Assembly (NCBI GenBank): GCA_003222135.1
Contig: QHUM01000042.1
Location: 24,416 to 88,415, forward strand
Direction of reading: 5' to 3'
Length of the DNA stretch: 64,000 nt
Source: Gemmatimonadota bacterium
GTDB taxonomy: Bacteria; Gemmatimonadota; Gemmatimonadetes; Gemmatimonadales; GWC2-71-9
The notes beneath the pieces were generated by a model. The model was not told the origin of the DNA, searched no databases, and saw only the letters and a program-made list of their open reading frames with translations. Numbering within the stretch: the first letter of the stretch is position 1; each line of letters opens with the position of its first letter. A program made the position numbers and the translations under genes. This document shows, in pieces, positions 56,116-64,000 of the stretch.

Positions 56116-57465
56116 ATGGGCTGGGTCGCGAGCGTGTTCGCGCTGGGTCTGATGATGGCGCTGCTGCATCGAGTCACCGCGGGCAGCCCGGTCGAAGCGC
56201 GCGCGACGCTCGCCCTCGGGTTCCTGTTGCTGGTGGCGCTCGCGGGCGGCGATCTGGCGAAGCGGGCGCGCCTGCCGCGCGTGACGGGCGCGCTGCTGAT
56301 CGGCTTCGCGGCGGGGCCGGCCTGGCTCGGCCTGATCCGGCGAGACGAGGTGGACGCCCTCCAGTTCGTGGCGGACGCAGCCGTCGCGCTCATCGCGCTC
56401 GCCGCCGGATCCGAGCTCACCCTCGCGGCGTTGCGCACCGGCCGAATGGCGCTGGCGCGGCTCGCGACCGGCGCGATCGCCTTCCCGTTCATCATTGTGA
56501 CCCTCGTCGCGTGGTCGGTGAGCCGCGGGTTGCCGATCGCCGCGCACCAGCCCTGGCATGACCGCCTCACGGTGGCGCTGGTTCTCGGTACCCTCGCCGC
56601 CGCCGCGTCGCCCGCGATCGCCATCGCGCTGATCGATGAGCTGCGTGCGCGCGGGCCGTTCTCTCGCTCCCTCCTCGCCGTGACGGTCGCCCAAGACGTG
56701 GCGGCCCCGATCCTCTTTACGGTCGTGCTCGTCGCCTCCAAGGCGCTGGCGAGCGCCGGGGCGCTGCGGCTAACCGTGGCGGGCGTCGCCGCGCTCGAGC
56801 TCGCCGGCTCGCTGGCGGCAGGCGTCGCCCTCGGCGTGCTGCTGGTGCTGTACGCCCGCCTGGTGCAACGGCAGGAAGGCTTATGGCTCGTGGCGGCGGC
56901 GTTGCTGGCGGCCGCCGCCGCGCGGCTGTTGCGCTTGGAGCCCCTCTTGATCGGCCTCGCCGCGGGGTTCTACCTCGCGAACTTCTCGCCCGTCGAGAGC
57001 GGGCGGCTGCGGCACGAGCTGAATCGCGGCGCGCCGATCGTGTACATCATTGTCTTCGCCCTGGCGGGCGCAGGGCTGCAGCTCGGCGTGCTGGCCCAGC
57101 TATGGCCTTGGGTGCTGCTGTTGACGGGACTGCGCGTGGTGAGCCTGCGCTACGGTCTGCGTTGGGCCGGTCGCCATCCGGATGTGACGCCGGCCCTTGC
57201 CCGCACCGGGTGGCTGGGCCTTATATCGCAGGGGGGCACGGCCGTGGCGCTCGCCCAGCTCGCCCGGCGGGCGTTCCCCGAATGGGGGGTCTCGCTCGAG
57301 ACCCTGCTCGTAGCGATCATTGGAGTCCACGAGCTGGCCGGACCAATCTGCTTCCGCCAGGCGCTGGTTCGGGCCGGGGAAGTCCTGGACAGGGAGGGGG
57401 AGGGAGCGCATGGCGGCGAAGCGGCTCTGGGCGGCGGGACTGTTGTGGCTTCTGGTAGGGTGTAA
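56116..57465 (+). CDS. Cation/proton antiporter (Na_H_Exchanger fold)
   Basis: Polytopic membrane protein, 449 residues from ATG 56116, with about 12 hydrophobic segments of the CPA-type antiporter fold. Conserved-looking stretches are LPRVTGALLIGFAAGPAWLG, RSLLAVTVAQDVAAPILFTV (the Asp in AQD is in the place of an ion-binding Asp) and the repeated gate-like region LGLISQGGTAVALAQLARRA. It may exchange Na+ or K+ for H+. The last 19 codons overlap the next gene by 56 bases and encode a Gly-rich tail. It has no Shine-Dalgarno sequence and is probably leaderless. Confidence 0.85.
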   Translation: MGWVASVFALGLMMALLHRVTAGSPVEARATLALGFLLLVALAGGDLAKRARLPRVTGALLIGFAAGPAWLGLIRRDEVDALQFVADAAVALIALAAGSELTLAALRTGRMALARLATGAIAFPFIIVTLVAWSVSRGLPIAAHQPWHDRLTVALVLGTLAAAASPAIAIALIDELRARGPFSRSLLAVTVAQDVAAPILFTVVLVASKALASAGALRLTVAGVAALELAGSLAAGVALGVLLVLYARLVQRQEGLWLVAAALLAAAAARLLRLEPLLIGLAAGFYLANFSPVESGRLRHELNRGAPIVYIIVFALAGAGLQLGVLAQLWPWVLLLTGLRVVSLRYGLRWAGRHPDVTPALARTGWLGLISQGGTAVALAQLARRAFPEWGVSLETLLVAIIGVHELAGPICFRQALVRAGEVLDREGEGAHGGEAALGGGTVVASGRV

Positions 57466-59110
57466 AGGGAGCGACGGGGCTGGTCCCCCGCTCCCTCCCT
57501 GCACGTCCGGGACGCCGTTGGCGCTGGCCATCGGCGCCTATCAATCCGTAGATCCCGGCCCAGTGTCGGGCTGCATCGTCTTTCCTGCGAGCGCGTCTGC
57601 CACGGAGTACCTGCTGGTCCCGCAGGCGGCGACCGGCACGCCCAACGACACCCAGAGCTTCAAGCTGGTCGGGAGTGCCCTCATGCCGTCCGCGATGGCG
57701 TCGCTGCTCGCGCCACCGGAGGCCCCGCCTCCCGCCGTCGGTCCGGCCGAGCGGTTTCATCTGTTTCTGCGGCAGGCGGAGCGCGCGCTCGCTTCTCCGG
57801 TGCCGACGCGCCAGCGGGTCGCGGTGCAGCCGTCGCTGCAGGCGCCGGATACGATCGTCCCGACGGACTCCGGCTCGGTCCGGTCATTCAAGGTGTGCGG
57901 CGATCTCACCTGCAACAAGCCCCTGCCCGTCGTGCGGGCGACGTTGATGAAACTGGGCCGCCACATCGCGATCTACGTGGACAGCGAGGCGCCTCAACCC
58001 GGTCTGTCCCAGACCGACCTGGACGCGCTGCGGGCCGTGTTCGACACGCAGCTCTACGAGATCGATACCACGGCATTCGGCAGGGAATCGGACATCGATC
58101 ATAACGGCGTTGTGATCGTGTTGATGACTAACAAGGTGAACGAGCTGGTGACAGCGACGGACTGCTCGAAGGGCTACGTAGCCGGATACTTCTTTGGCGC
58201 GGATATCGATCCCTTCTGGGGGCCGCAGTACAACAACGGCGAGGTCTTCTATTCCATCGTTCCCGACCCGCTGGCCACGCTCAAGAGCTGCGCGCACACG
58301 GTCACCGAGGTCAAGCGGCTGGTGCCGGTCACTTTCATCCACGAGTTCCAACACATGATCAGCTACAACCATCATGTGCTGAAAGGCGGTGGTAACGGAG
58401 AGGTTCTCTGGCTGAACGAATCGCTGTCGCACTACGCGGAGGAGCTGGGTGGTCGCAGCTTCCTCCCGGCGGACACGGCGACGTTCTGCACCTTTGTGGC
58501 CGGTGACCTGTACAATTCGGGGAACTACTTGCAGTCACCGCAGAAACACGTCTTGGTGGACACGGTAGGGATCGGGGACCTGGCGAGTCGTGGTGCGTAC
58601 TGGCTGTTTCTCCGCTACCTGATCGACCAGTACTCGGCGGATACCTCGTTCGCACAGCGCAGCGTATTCACGCGCAAGCTCGACATCACGGGCCTCACGG
58701 GCCCGCAGAACGTGGCGACGCAGACGGGGCAGTCGTTCGCGCTCTTGCTCGAGCGTTGGGCCCTGGCGAACTGGGTGTCCGATCTCCCTGGTTTCACGGC
58801 GCCATCCGAGCTGCAATACAAGATGTGGCGGTTCCGGACCGACTATCCGTTGCTGCGGAACAGGTGCCCGGATCCGCGCACCGGGTCGCCCCCGAACACG
58901 GGTATCCCTGCTGCACTTACGCTCGTGCCCGGCATGGGCGCCGGGAGTGCGGTCGACCTGAGCGACACGCTGCGTGCCGGATCGGGGCTGTACTTCCGCG
59001 CCCAGCAGCCCGCGGGCGCAGCGCGGTTCGGCCTGTTGTTCAGCGACGCCGCGGGCAGGGCGCTGCGTGGCTCGCTCGTCCCGCGGCTCAACGTCATTCG
59101 AATACAATGA
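57410..59110 (+). CDS. M30 (hyicolysin)-like zinc metallopeptidase lipoprotein
   Basis: 566 residues from ATG 57410. The signal peptide ends in the lipobox LLVGC, so it is probably surface- or periplasm-anchored. The active site is HEFQHMISYNHH with a downstream ENESL-type Glu in LWLNESLSHYAEELGG, the HExxH...E pattern of the M30 and related gluzincins. A beta-rich C-terminus follows. The start codon lies inside the antiporter gene (56-base overlap, different frame) behind a purine-rich AGGGAGGGGGAGGG. Its stop overlaps the next start (ATGA). Substrate unknown. Confidence 0.82.
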   Translation: MAAKRLWAAGLLWLLVGCKGSDGAGPPLPPCTSGTPLALAIGAYQSVDPGPVSGCIVFPASASATEYLLVPQAATGTPNDTQSFKLVGSALMPSAMASLLAPPEAPPPAVGPAERFHLFLRQAERALASPVPTRQRVAVQPSLQAPDTIVPTDSGSVRSFKVCGDLTCNKPLPVVRATLMKLGRHIAIYVDSEAPQPGLSQTDLDALRAVFDTQLYEIDTTAFGRESDIDHNGVVIVLMTNKVNELVTATDCSKGYVAGYFFGADIDPFWGPQYNNGEVFYSIVPDPLATLKSCAHTVTEVKRLVPVTFIHEFQHMISYNHHVLKGGGNGEVLWLNESLSHYAEELGGRSFLPADTATFCTFVAGDLYNSGNYLQSPQKHVLVDTVGIGDLASRGAYWLFLRYLIDQYSADTSFAQRSVFTRKLDITGLTGPQNVATQTGQSFALLLERWALANWVSDLPGFTAPSELQYKMWRFRTDYPLLRNRCPDPRTGSPPNTGIPAALTLVPGMGAGSAVDLSDTLRAGSGLYFRAQQPAGAARFGLLFSDAAGRALRGSLVPRLNVIRIQ

Positions 59111-60069
59111 CGGCGTCGAGCGGGACCGTCACCCAACAGCGTCCCGCGACAGCGTCGCGCTCAATCGTTGGACAGGGTTACGTTGTTGCGGGACGTCTTT
59201 GCTTGACGCTCTTGTGCAACGCCGTCCTTGTTTCGTCCCTCGCCTCCCAATCCGGCGCCGGTGCGTGGGTGAGCCTTCCAGCCTCGACCCGGGCCGCGGG
59301 CCTCGGCGGGGCGGGCGCGGCGCTCGTCGGTGACGCCGGCGCCGTCTTTTCGAACCCCGCCGGCATCGCTACCATTCGCCATCTGTCGGTCGAGGGTGGG
59401 TATCAGCATTTTTCGGACGGCAGCGCCGTCGCCTCGGGCGCCCTGGCGCTGCGGGCGGGGCGGCTCTCCTGGGGGTTCGGCGCGGCCGCGCGCGACACCT
59501 CGGGGGCCTTGGTGCGCTCTACGGACCTGCTCGGCCTCTCGTCGCTGGTGTTTCGGACCAGCCTCTTCGCGTTGGGCACGTCGGTCAAGTACGTTCGCGA
59601 GACGCTCGCCGGCACGACCGCGGACGCGTGGGCGGGTGACGTGGGGGTCGCGATCGCGGTCTTCGATCTGATGGCGTTGGGCGCGAGCGTACAGAACATC
59701 GGCGGGGATCTGGGCGGTGGCGCGCGGCTCACGCGGCGTACCCGCGCGGGTCTGACCATGAACTACGTCGATCCGCAGGGTGCGTATCGACTGCTCACGA
59801 CGCTGGAAGGCCAGTGGCCGTCTGGCGTGGGGGCCGGGGCGGGGGCGGCGTTCCTGATCGCGGGCGTGGAGGGGGGCGTGGTGACGCGCGGCGTAGGAAT
59901 CGTGGGGCGGCTCGGGTATGCCGGACACTCCCTGGCGACCGACCCCGCCCCCGTGTCGTGGGGCGCCGGCATCGAGCTCGGGCGGTTGCACGTGGACTAC
60001 GCGTACCGTGCTTCCGGTCACAGCGGGGCAACCAGCACACACCGGCTCGGCGTGCGATGGAGCCCCTGA
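59107..60069 (+). CDS. PorV/PorQ-like outer-membrane barrel protein
   Basis: 320 residues from ATG 59107, overlapping the previous stop. After a long N-terminus with a signal segment ([20 protein letters not shown]) comes the family hallmark [20 protein letters not shown] then [10 protein letters not shown], as in PorV, PorQ and UPF0164/FadL-like barrels. Beta strands fill the rest. PorV and PorQ take part in type IX secretion in Bacteroidetes, but no other type IX genes are here, so a role in secretion is only a possibility. Confidence 0.82.
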   Translation: MTASSGTVTQQRPATASRSIVGQGYVVAGRLCLTLLCNAVLVSSLASQSGAGAWVSLPASTRAAGLGGAGAALVGDAGAVFSNPAGIATIRHLSVEGGYQHFSDGSAVASGALALRAGRLSWGFGAAARDTSGALVRSTDLLGLSSLVFRTSLFALGTSVKYVRETLAGTTADAWAGDVGVAIAVFDLMALGASVQNIGGDLGGGARLTRRTRAGLTMNYVDPQGAYRLLTTLEGQWPSGVGAGAGAAFLIAGVEGGVVTRGVGIVGRLGYAGHSLATDPAPVSWGAGIELGRLHVDYAYRASGHSGATSTHRLGVRWSP

Positions 60070-61175
60070 CGGAGCGCGCGCGGCCGCGCTGGGGCCGCGT
60101 CGCGCGCCGGCTGCTGCGCTGGGTGTTGATCGGCGTGCCGGCGTTGCTCGCCCTGGCCCTGCTCTCGAGCGAGGACGCGCGTTACCTCGCGCGGGCGGGC
60201 GTCGAGGAGGCGCGCCTCCTCCTGAAGCGGCGGGCGATCGCGCGCCTCATCCAGGACCCGGCGACGACGCCCGCGCTGCGCCAGCGGCTGCTGCTCGTGC
60301 TCGCGGCGCGCGCCTACGCGGGGGACTCCCTCAAATTGCTGGTGGGCGATACCTACACCACGTACGTCAACGTGGGGCGGGACACCCTGCTGCTCGTGCT
60401 CTCCGCCAGCCGGCGGGATCGGTTGCGCGAGTACACGTGGCGGTACCCGGTCGTGGGCACCGTGCCGTACAAGGGCTTCTTCGACTTCAGCCAGGCGCGC
60501 CGCAACGCGGCCGAGCTCGACCAGCAGGGCTACGACACCTATCTGCGGCCCGCGGGGGCGTTCTCGACGCTCGGCTATTTCAGCGACCCGCTGCTCTCCA
60601 CGATCGTCGAGCGCGACACGATGGAGCTGGTGGCCACCGTGATCCACGAGCTCGCGCACAACACGCTGTACGTGAAGAGCCAGACGCCGTTCAACGAGAG
60701 CTTCGCCAGCTTCGTCGGGTACCGGGGGGCGGAAGCCTTCTTCCGTTCCCGCCGAGACACGGCCGACGCGAAGCGCGCGGCCGCGCGGTGGCGCGACGAG
60801 CGCACCCTCGACGTGCTCTGGGCCGAGCTCGCCCGGCGGCTCGACTCGGCGTACGCAGGGCCGCTGTCCGGGCCCGAGCTCGAGCGGGCGCGGACGACGC
60901 TGTTCGGCTGGGCGCGGGCGCAACTCACGGGCCCCGTCGGCCAGTCGCTCGAGACGTACGACTGGCGCTGGTTCGCCCGGGCCCCGCTCAACAACGCCGT
61001 GGTGATCGCCCAGCGGCTCTATCGGATGAACCTGAACCTGTTCGAGGAGATCTATGTGCACTCGGGCGCGAACCTGACCGAGACGATCCGCGCGATTCAG
61101 CTGCGGGTGTTCACGCAACCGGGGACGGATCCGTACCAGGCGCTGTATTCGAGGCCCGGACTGCCGGCGGACTGA
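60057..61175 (+). CDS. Membrane-anchored predicted aminopeptidase (DUF2265 family)
   Basis: 372 residues from ATG 60057, overlapping the previous gene by 13 bases. N-terminal membrane helix ([20 protein letters not shown]) followed by the Aminopep/DUF2265 domain: [20 protein letters not shown], the zinc motif HELAHNTLY and the distal Glu in [17 protein letters not shown]. This is the HExxH...E gluzincin layout. Probably a periplasmic metallopeptidase. It ends the overlapping run that began with the antiporter. Confidence 0.87.
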   Translation: MEPLTERARPRWGRVARRLLRWVLIGVPALLALALLSSEDARYLARAGVEEARLLLKRRAIARLIQDPATTPALRQRLLLVLAARAYAGDSLKLLVGDTYTTYVNVGRDTLLLVLSASRRDRLREYTWRYPVVGTVPYKGFFDFSQARRNAAELDQQGYDTYLRPAGAFSTLGYFSDPLLSTIVERDTMELVATVIHELAHNTLYVKSQTPFNESFASFVGYRGAEAFFRSRRDTADAKRAAARWRDERTLDVLWAELARRLDSAYAGPLSGPELERARTTLFGWARAQLTGPVGQSLETYDWRWFARAPLNNAVVIAQRLYRMNLNLFEEIYVHSGANLTETIRAIQLRVFTQPGTDPYQALYSRPGLPAD

Positions 61176-61180
61176 AAAAG

Positions 61181-61242
61181 ACGGCGGTCAAGAACAAAGG
61201 CGGCGGTCAAGAACAAAGGCGGCGGTCGGGTGGTCAAACGGC
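61181..61242. repeat. Left repeat arm beside the S23 gene
   Basis: Two copies of a 19-20 base unit GGCGGTCAAGAACAAAGGC plus a truncated third. The last unit runs over the final codons and stop of the S23 gene. The inverse of the same unit occurs at 61692-61748. Confidence 0.85.
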
Positions 61243-61629
61243 AGGTGCGCCGGTCCACCGGCTCGTAGAGAGGTGCTTGCCCCGCACCGCCTCGTAAAGC
61301 GCCCACGTCAAACGACTGGCGTTGACCCGGAGTTGATCCAGTTCGCGTGCTTGCTCATCGGACAGGAGCCGGAGCTGGCGAGACAGGCGCAACGTGTACG
61401 AGAGCTCAGCGAGCGATCCCAGGGCAATGTCCAAGTAACGCCGGAACTCGCGCGGACCCTGCTTCGCGGACCCTTCCACGATGTTTGCAGCCGCACTGAA
61501 CGCCGCCCGCCGGGCTTGTGAGGTGAGGCCGTACAACTCCTGTCGTGGAAATCCTGTGGTCGCACGATACACCGCCACAACGAGCTGGTCGCAAGCTTGC
61601 CACGCACGAAATCGCTCGTAGGGGATCAT
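61234..61629 (-). CDS. Four-helix-bundle S23 (23S rRNA intervening-sequence type) protein
   Basis: 131 residues, family TIGR02436/S23: FRAWQACDQLVVAVYRATTG, then FPRQELYGLTSQARRAAFSA, AANIVEGSAKQGPREFRRYL and ALGSLAELSYTLRLSRQLRL. Homologues sit in spacers of 23S rRNA genes or stand alone, often scattered in FCB genomes; the related Avd protein works with retroelement reverse transcriptases. Here no rRNA gene or reverse transcriptase is near. The gene is framed by inverted copies of a repeat unit, which fits a mobile or repeat-associated cassette inserted between the aminopeptidase and gdhA genes. Confidence 0.93.
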   Translation of the reverse strand: MIPYERFRAWQACDQLVVAVYRATTGFPRQELYGLTSQARRAAFSAAANIVEGSAKQGPREFRRYLDIALGSLAELSYTLRLSRQLRLLSDEQARELDQLRVNASRLTWALYEAVRGKHLSTSRWTGAPAV

Positions 61630-61691
61630 TGCCAGGAAATGTGGTTCGTTCGACGGCGGGCAGCGTCATCAAATCTCCGCGCACCGTATCA

Positions 61692-61748
61692 CCTGACCGC
61701 CGCCTTTTGTCTTGACCGCCCGACCGCCGCCTCTTGCTTACTGCCGCC
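61692..61748. repeat. Right repeat arm beside the S23 gene
   Basis: Inverted, imperfect copies of the left-arm unit (GACCGCCGCCTTTTGTCTTG, then GACCGCCCGACCGCCGCC). It ends 3 bases before the gdhA stop, while the left arm starts 5 bases after the aminopeptidase stop. The pair therefore exactly fills the space between the flanking genes. Confidence 0.83.
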
Positions 61749-61751
61749 ATC

Positions 61752-63017
61752 TCAGTTTCCGCGAAGCCTCTCTGCCTCAGCCACGCGCTGGAGTGCTATC
61801 GCATACGCCGCCGTGCGGAACGTCACGCCTCTTTGCTTCGCCAGGTCCCGCACTCCCACGTACGCCTTGGTGATCGTGGCCTGGAGCTCGCGGTTCACCT
61901 GCTCGTGCGTCCAGCGGTATTGCTGCAGGTTCTGCGACCATTCGTAATAGCTCACGGTCACGCCGCCCGCGTTCGCGAGGAAGTCCGGAATCACCGCGAT
62001 GCCGCGCTCCGCGAGGATCAGGTCCGCCGTCGGCGTGGTCGGCTCGTTCGCGCCCTCCACCACGACCCGGCAGTCGACGGTCCGGGCGTTGGCCTCCCGC
62101 GTGATCACGCCGCCCAACGCCGCGGGCACCAGCCAGTCGCACGGGATCGTCCACAGCGCGGCGTTGGTGATCGCTTGGCCGCCCGGAAACTCCGAGACCG
62201 GCCGCCGCGCCGCGCCGTGGGCGAGCAGCGCGGGGACGTCGAGCCCCTGCTCGTTCACGATCCCGCCGTTCACGTCCGAGACGGCGACGACCTTCGCCCC
62301 CGCCTCCGCGGCGACGAGCCGCGCGAGGTGCCCGCCGACGTTGCCGAACCCCTGGATCACGACGCGGCTTCCCTTGAGCGGGACCCCGAAATCCCGGGCG
62401 TACTCCATCATCACGTACATCACGCCCCTGCCGGTCGCCTCCTCGCGCCCGAGCGACCCGCCGAGCGAGACCGGCTTGCCGGTGACGGCGGCCGGCGTGT
62501 AGCCGTGACGGCTGGAGTACTCGTCCAGGATCCAGGCCATGACCTGCGCGTTGGTGTTGACGTCCGGCGCGGGGATGTCGCGGTAGGGCCCCAGCATGAT
62601 GGAGATGCGTTGCGTGAAGCGCCGGGTGAGGCGCTCGAGCTCGAGCTTGGAGAGCTTCTTCGGGTCGACGGTGACGCCGCCCTTCGCGCCGCCGAACGGG
62701 ATGTCCATGAGCGCGGTCTTCCACGTCATGATCGCGGCGAGCCCGAGCACCTCATCGTGGTCGGCGTCGGGGTGGTAGCGGATCCCCCCCTTGCAGGGGC
62801 CGCGTGCACCGTTGTGCTGGATGCGGTATCCCGTGAAGACCTCGATGCGGCCGTCATCCATCCGTACCGGGACCTCGACCTGAACCTCGCGGAACGGCGA
62901 CATGAGAATGCGGCGCATGTAGCCTTCGAGGTTGATGAGATCGGCGGCGCGGTCGAACTGGCTCGCGACGATGGCCTTCCCCGACATCGCGCTGCGGGGA
63001 GTGGCGGGAGCAGTCAC
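61752..63017 (-). CDS. gdhA: Glutamate (Glu/Leu/Phe/Val) dehydrogenase
   Basis: Oxidative deamination of an amino acid, most likely glutamate to 2-oxoglutarate and ammonia. 421 residues from GTG 63017 (Shine-Dalgarno GGAGG four bases upstream); ATG 62987 is an alternative. Conserved blocks are PCKGGIRYHPDADHDEVLGL, the catalytic-lysine region AIMTWKTALMDIPFGGAKGG, PAPDVNTNAQVMAWILDEYS and the nucleotide-binding GFGNVGGHLARLVAAEAGA. The distinction between Glu and Leu dehydrogenase rests mainly on the length (Leu enzymes are about 365). Confidence 0.95.
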   Translation of the reverse strand: MTAPATPRSAMSGKAIVASQFDRAADLINLEGYMRRILMSPFREVQVEVPVRMDDGRIEVFTGYRIQHNGARGPCKGGIRYHPDADHDEVLGLAAIMTWKTALMDIPFGGAKGGVTVDPKKLSKLELERLTRRFTQRISIMLGPYRDIPAPDVNTNAQVMAWILDEYSSRHGYTPAAVTGKPVSLGGSLGREEATGRGVMYVMMEYARDFGVPLKGSRVVIQGFGNVGGHLARLVAAEAGAKVVAVSDVNGGIVNEQGLDVPALLAHGAARRPVSEFPGGQAITNAALWTIPCDWLVPAALGGVITREANARTVDCRVVVEGANEPTTPTADLILAERGIAVIPDFLANAGGVTVSYYEWSQNLQQYRWTHEQVNRELQATITKAYVGVRDLAKQRGVTFRTAAYAIALQRVAEAERLRGN

Positions 63018-63033
63018 GGGACCTCCGAGCGAG

Positions 63034-64000
63034 TCAGGGCTTGAGGCGGCGGCCGGCGAGGCGGGCCGCCGGGTGCTGCGCTTCCGACAGTGCGTGGGCG
63101 ACGTTGATGCGACGCGCGCCGCGGCGTCCGGCGTCGGAGAGCACGCCGATCACGTCCGCCGCTCCCGGCGCCGGTGCGGCGTCGTCGGCGGCCTGCTCCA
63201 GCACGAACACCAGCCCGGTGGCGTCCTGCGTCACTGCGGCTTGCAGTGCGCTCCATCCGGCGTCGCCGGGAAGGGCGCGTTGTGCCACCACGAGCGGCAC
63301 GGCCGCCGCGTCGAACGCCGCGCGGCCGACCAACGGCGCCCCCAGCCCGTCCGCGAGCGACCGCCAGGCGGGCAGCGCCGGACCCAGCGTCACCACCTGG
63401 CCGAACCGCCAGCGGGAATCGCGCGCCAGATCCAGGAACGCGGCGACGAGCGTCGCGTCGTCCGGGACGTCCGCGCCCGTGTCGGGGGCGAGCACGACCG
63501 TGCCGGTCTCGGCGAACCAGCGCTCGGCCGGTGAGAGGTCTTCCGGGCGGCGCGGGGCGTAGAAGGCGTAGCGCCGCGTGATTGCGATCTCCCGCTCCGC
63601 CCCCTGACGCTGCTCGGCATGCTCTGCCGCCTGGGCCGCGCCCTCGTAGGCCACCTCCGCCGCCTGGTAGCGTCCGGCGTCGCGCAGGATGCGGCCGCGC
63701 AGCCGCAACGTCTCCGTATGCGGCTCGAGCGCAAACGCGCGGTCGAGCGCCAGCAGCGCCCGGTTGCGGTCGCCCAGGCGGAAGGCGGCGTACCCGAGCT
63801 CGTGCCACGCGAGCGCCAGATCCGGGTCCGACTCGATGGCCTGCTCGAGGGCGCCGAGCGCGTCGCGGTAGCGCTCCAGCTCGATCAGGGCCGCACCCTT
63901 GAGCGTGAGCGGGAACGCCGAGTCCCCGAACTGCGCACGTGCCCCCTCGGCGAGGTGGAGCGCCTCCTCGCGCCGTCCGTGGCTGCGGAGCAGCTCGAAG
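63034..64000 (-). CDS. TPR-repeat protein, N-terminus beyond the window
   Basis: The frame is open from the window end (64000) to the TGA at 63034, about 322 residues. The visible N-terminal part holds TPR repeats (LALAWHELGYAAFRLGDRNR, ALLALDRAFALEPHTETL, LRLRGRILRDAGRYQAAEVA). The C-terminal 180 residues form another, alpha/beta-like domain (VVLAPDTGADVPDDATLVAA, AAVPLVVAQRALPGDAGWSA) that I do not recognise. A TTG at 63708 would give a shorter protein but would cut through a TPR repeat, so the true start is to the right. It lies 16 bases upstream of gdhA and is probably co-transcribed with it. Confidence 0.82.
   Translation of the reverse strand, partial: FELLRSHGRREEALHLAEGARAQFGDSAFPLTLKGAALIELERYRDALGALEQAIESDPDLALAWHELGYAAFRLGDRNRALLALDRAFALEPHTETLRLRGRILRDAGRYQAAEVAYEGAAQAAEHAEQRQGAEREIAITRRYAFYAPRRPEDLSPAERWFAETGTVVLAPDTGADVPDDATLVAAFLDLARDSRWRFGQVVTLGPALPAWRSLADGLGAPLVGRAAFDAAAVPLVVAQRALPGDAGWSALQAAVTQDATGLVFVLEQAADDAAPAPGAADVIGVLSDAGRRGARRINVAHALSEAQHPAARLAGRRLKP

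Noticed and set aside
61234..61629. Avd partner of a diversity-generating retroelement
   Set aside because: No reverse transcriptase, template repeat or variable repeat is visible in the window; the sequence fits the plain S23 family.

Overview
The window is high-GC bacterial DNA. It combines SusC/RagA-type TonB-linked outer-membrane proteins with SusD-like lipoproteins, a short sigma-70 factor, a very short F1 epsilon subunit, a Kdo transferase (so a Gram-negative LPS outer membrane), an Mla-type lipid transport system and a PorV/PorQ-like barrel. Together these suggest a Gemmatimonadota-like member of the FCB group, probably a soil or water lineage. This placement is inference from gene content; no 16S rRNA gene is present.

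Layout. 1-4400: an RND efflux permease (cut by the left edge), its fusion protein, and a DUF1275 membrane protein. 4362-5119: five tRNA genes (Ala, Gly, fMet, Val, Arg) on the minus strand behind one strong sigma-70-type promoter, with two large palindromes in the long spacers. 5192-10054: a primary-type sigma factor, mlaEFD, a Nudix hydrolase and an AraC-type regulator. 10182-14387: a partial F1 ATPase operon, atpAGDC, without delta or F0, preceded by a CRP/FNR-like palindrome. 14436-17481: four small outer-membrane beta-barrel-like proteins (two are tandem paralogues) and a lipoprotein. 17564-19500 (minus): waaA and a DsbA-like thioredoxin-fold protein. 19614-20753: a seven-haem c-type cytochrome.

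20779-47263 is an accessory nutrient-uptake region. It holds three SusC-SusD pairs, each next to a small protein that carries a TonB-receptor plug domain but no barrel. It also holds a 1,220-residue FG-GAP/ASPIC-UnbV surface protein, a TPM/nucleotidyltransferase/LemA cluster, a TolB-like beta-propeller and two small lipoproteins. No glycosidase or other enzyme that would reveal the imported substrate is present.

47386-56049 (minus) is a housekeeping run: hisIE, dnaE, accA, a PSP1/RicT homologue, metG and an M23 endopeptidase. The first five are packed with overlaps or gaps of a few bases. 56116-61175 (plus) is a chain of overlapping genes: a cation/proton antiporter, an M30-like metallopeptidase lipoprotein, a PorV/PorQ-like protein and a membrane-anchored aminopeptidase. 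61234-63017 (minus) holds a four-helix-bundle S23 gene framed by inverted repeats and a glutamate dehydrogenase; a TPR protein runs off the right edge.

The least explained signal is a set of intergenic elements with one shared design: two or more copies of a short unit, a centre that is sometimes a terminator hairpin, then the same units inverted. They occur at 4531, 4831, 6197, 10056, 47261 and around 61181-61748. The unit sequence differs between most sites. A separate four-hairpin branched element lies at 37784-37877.
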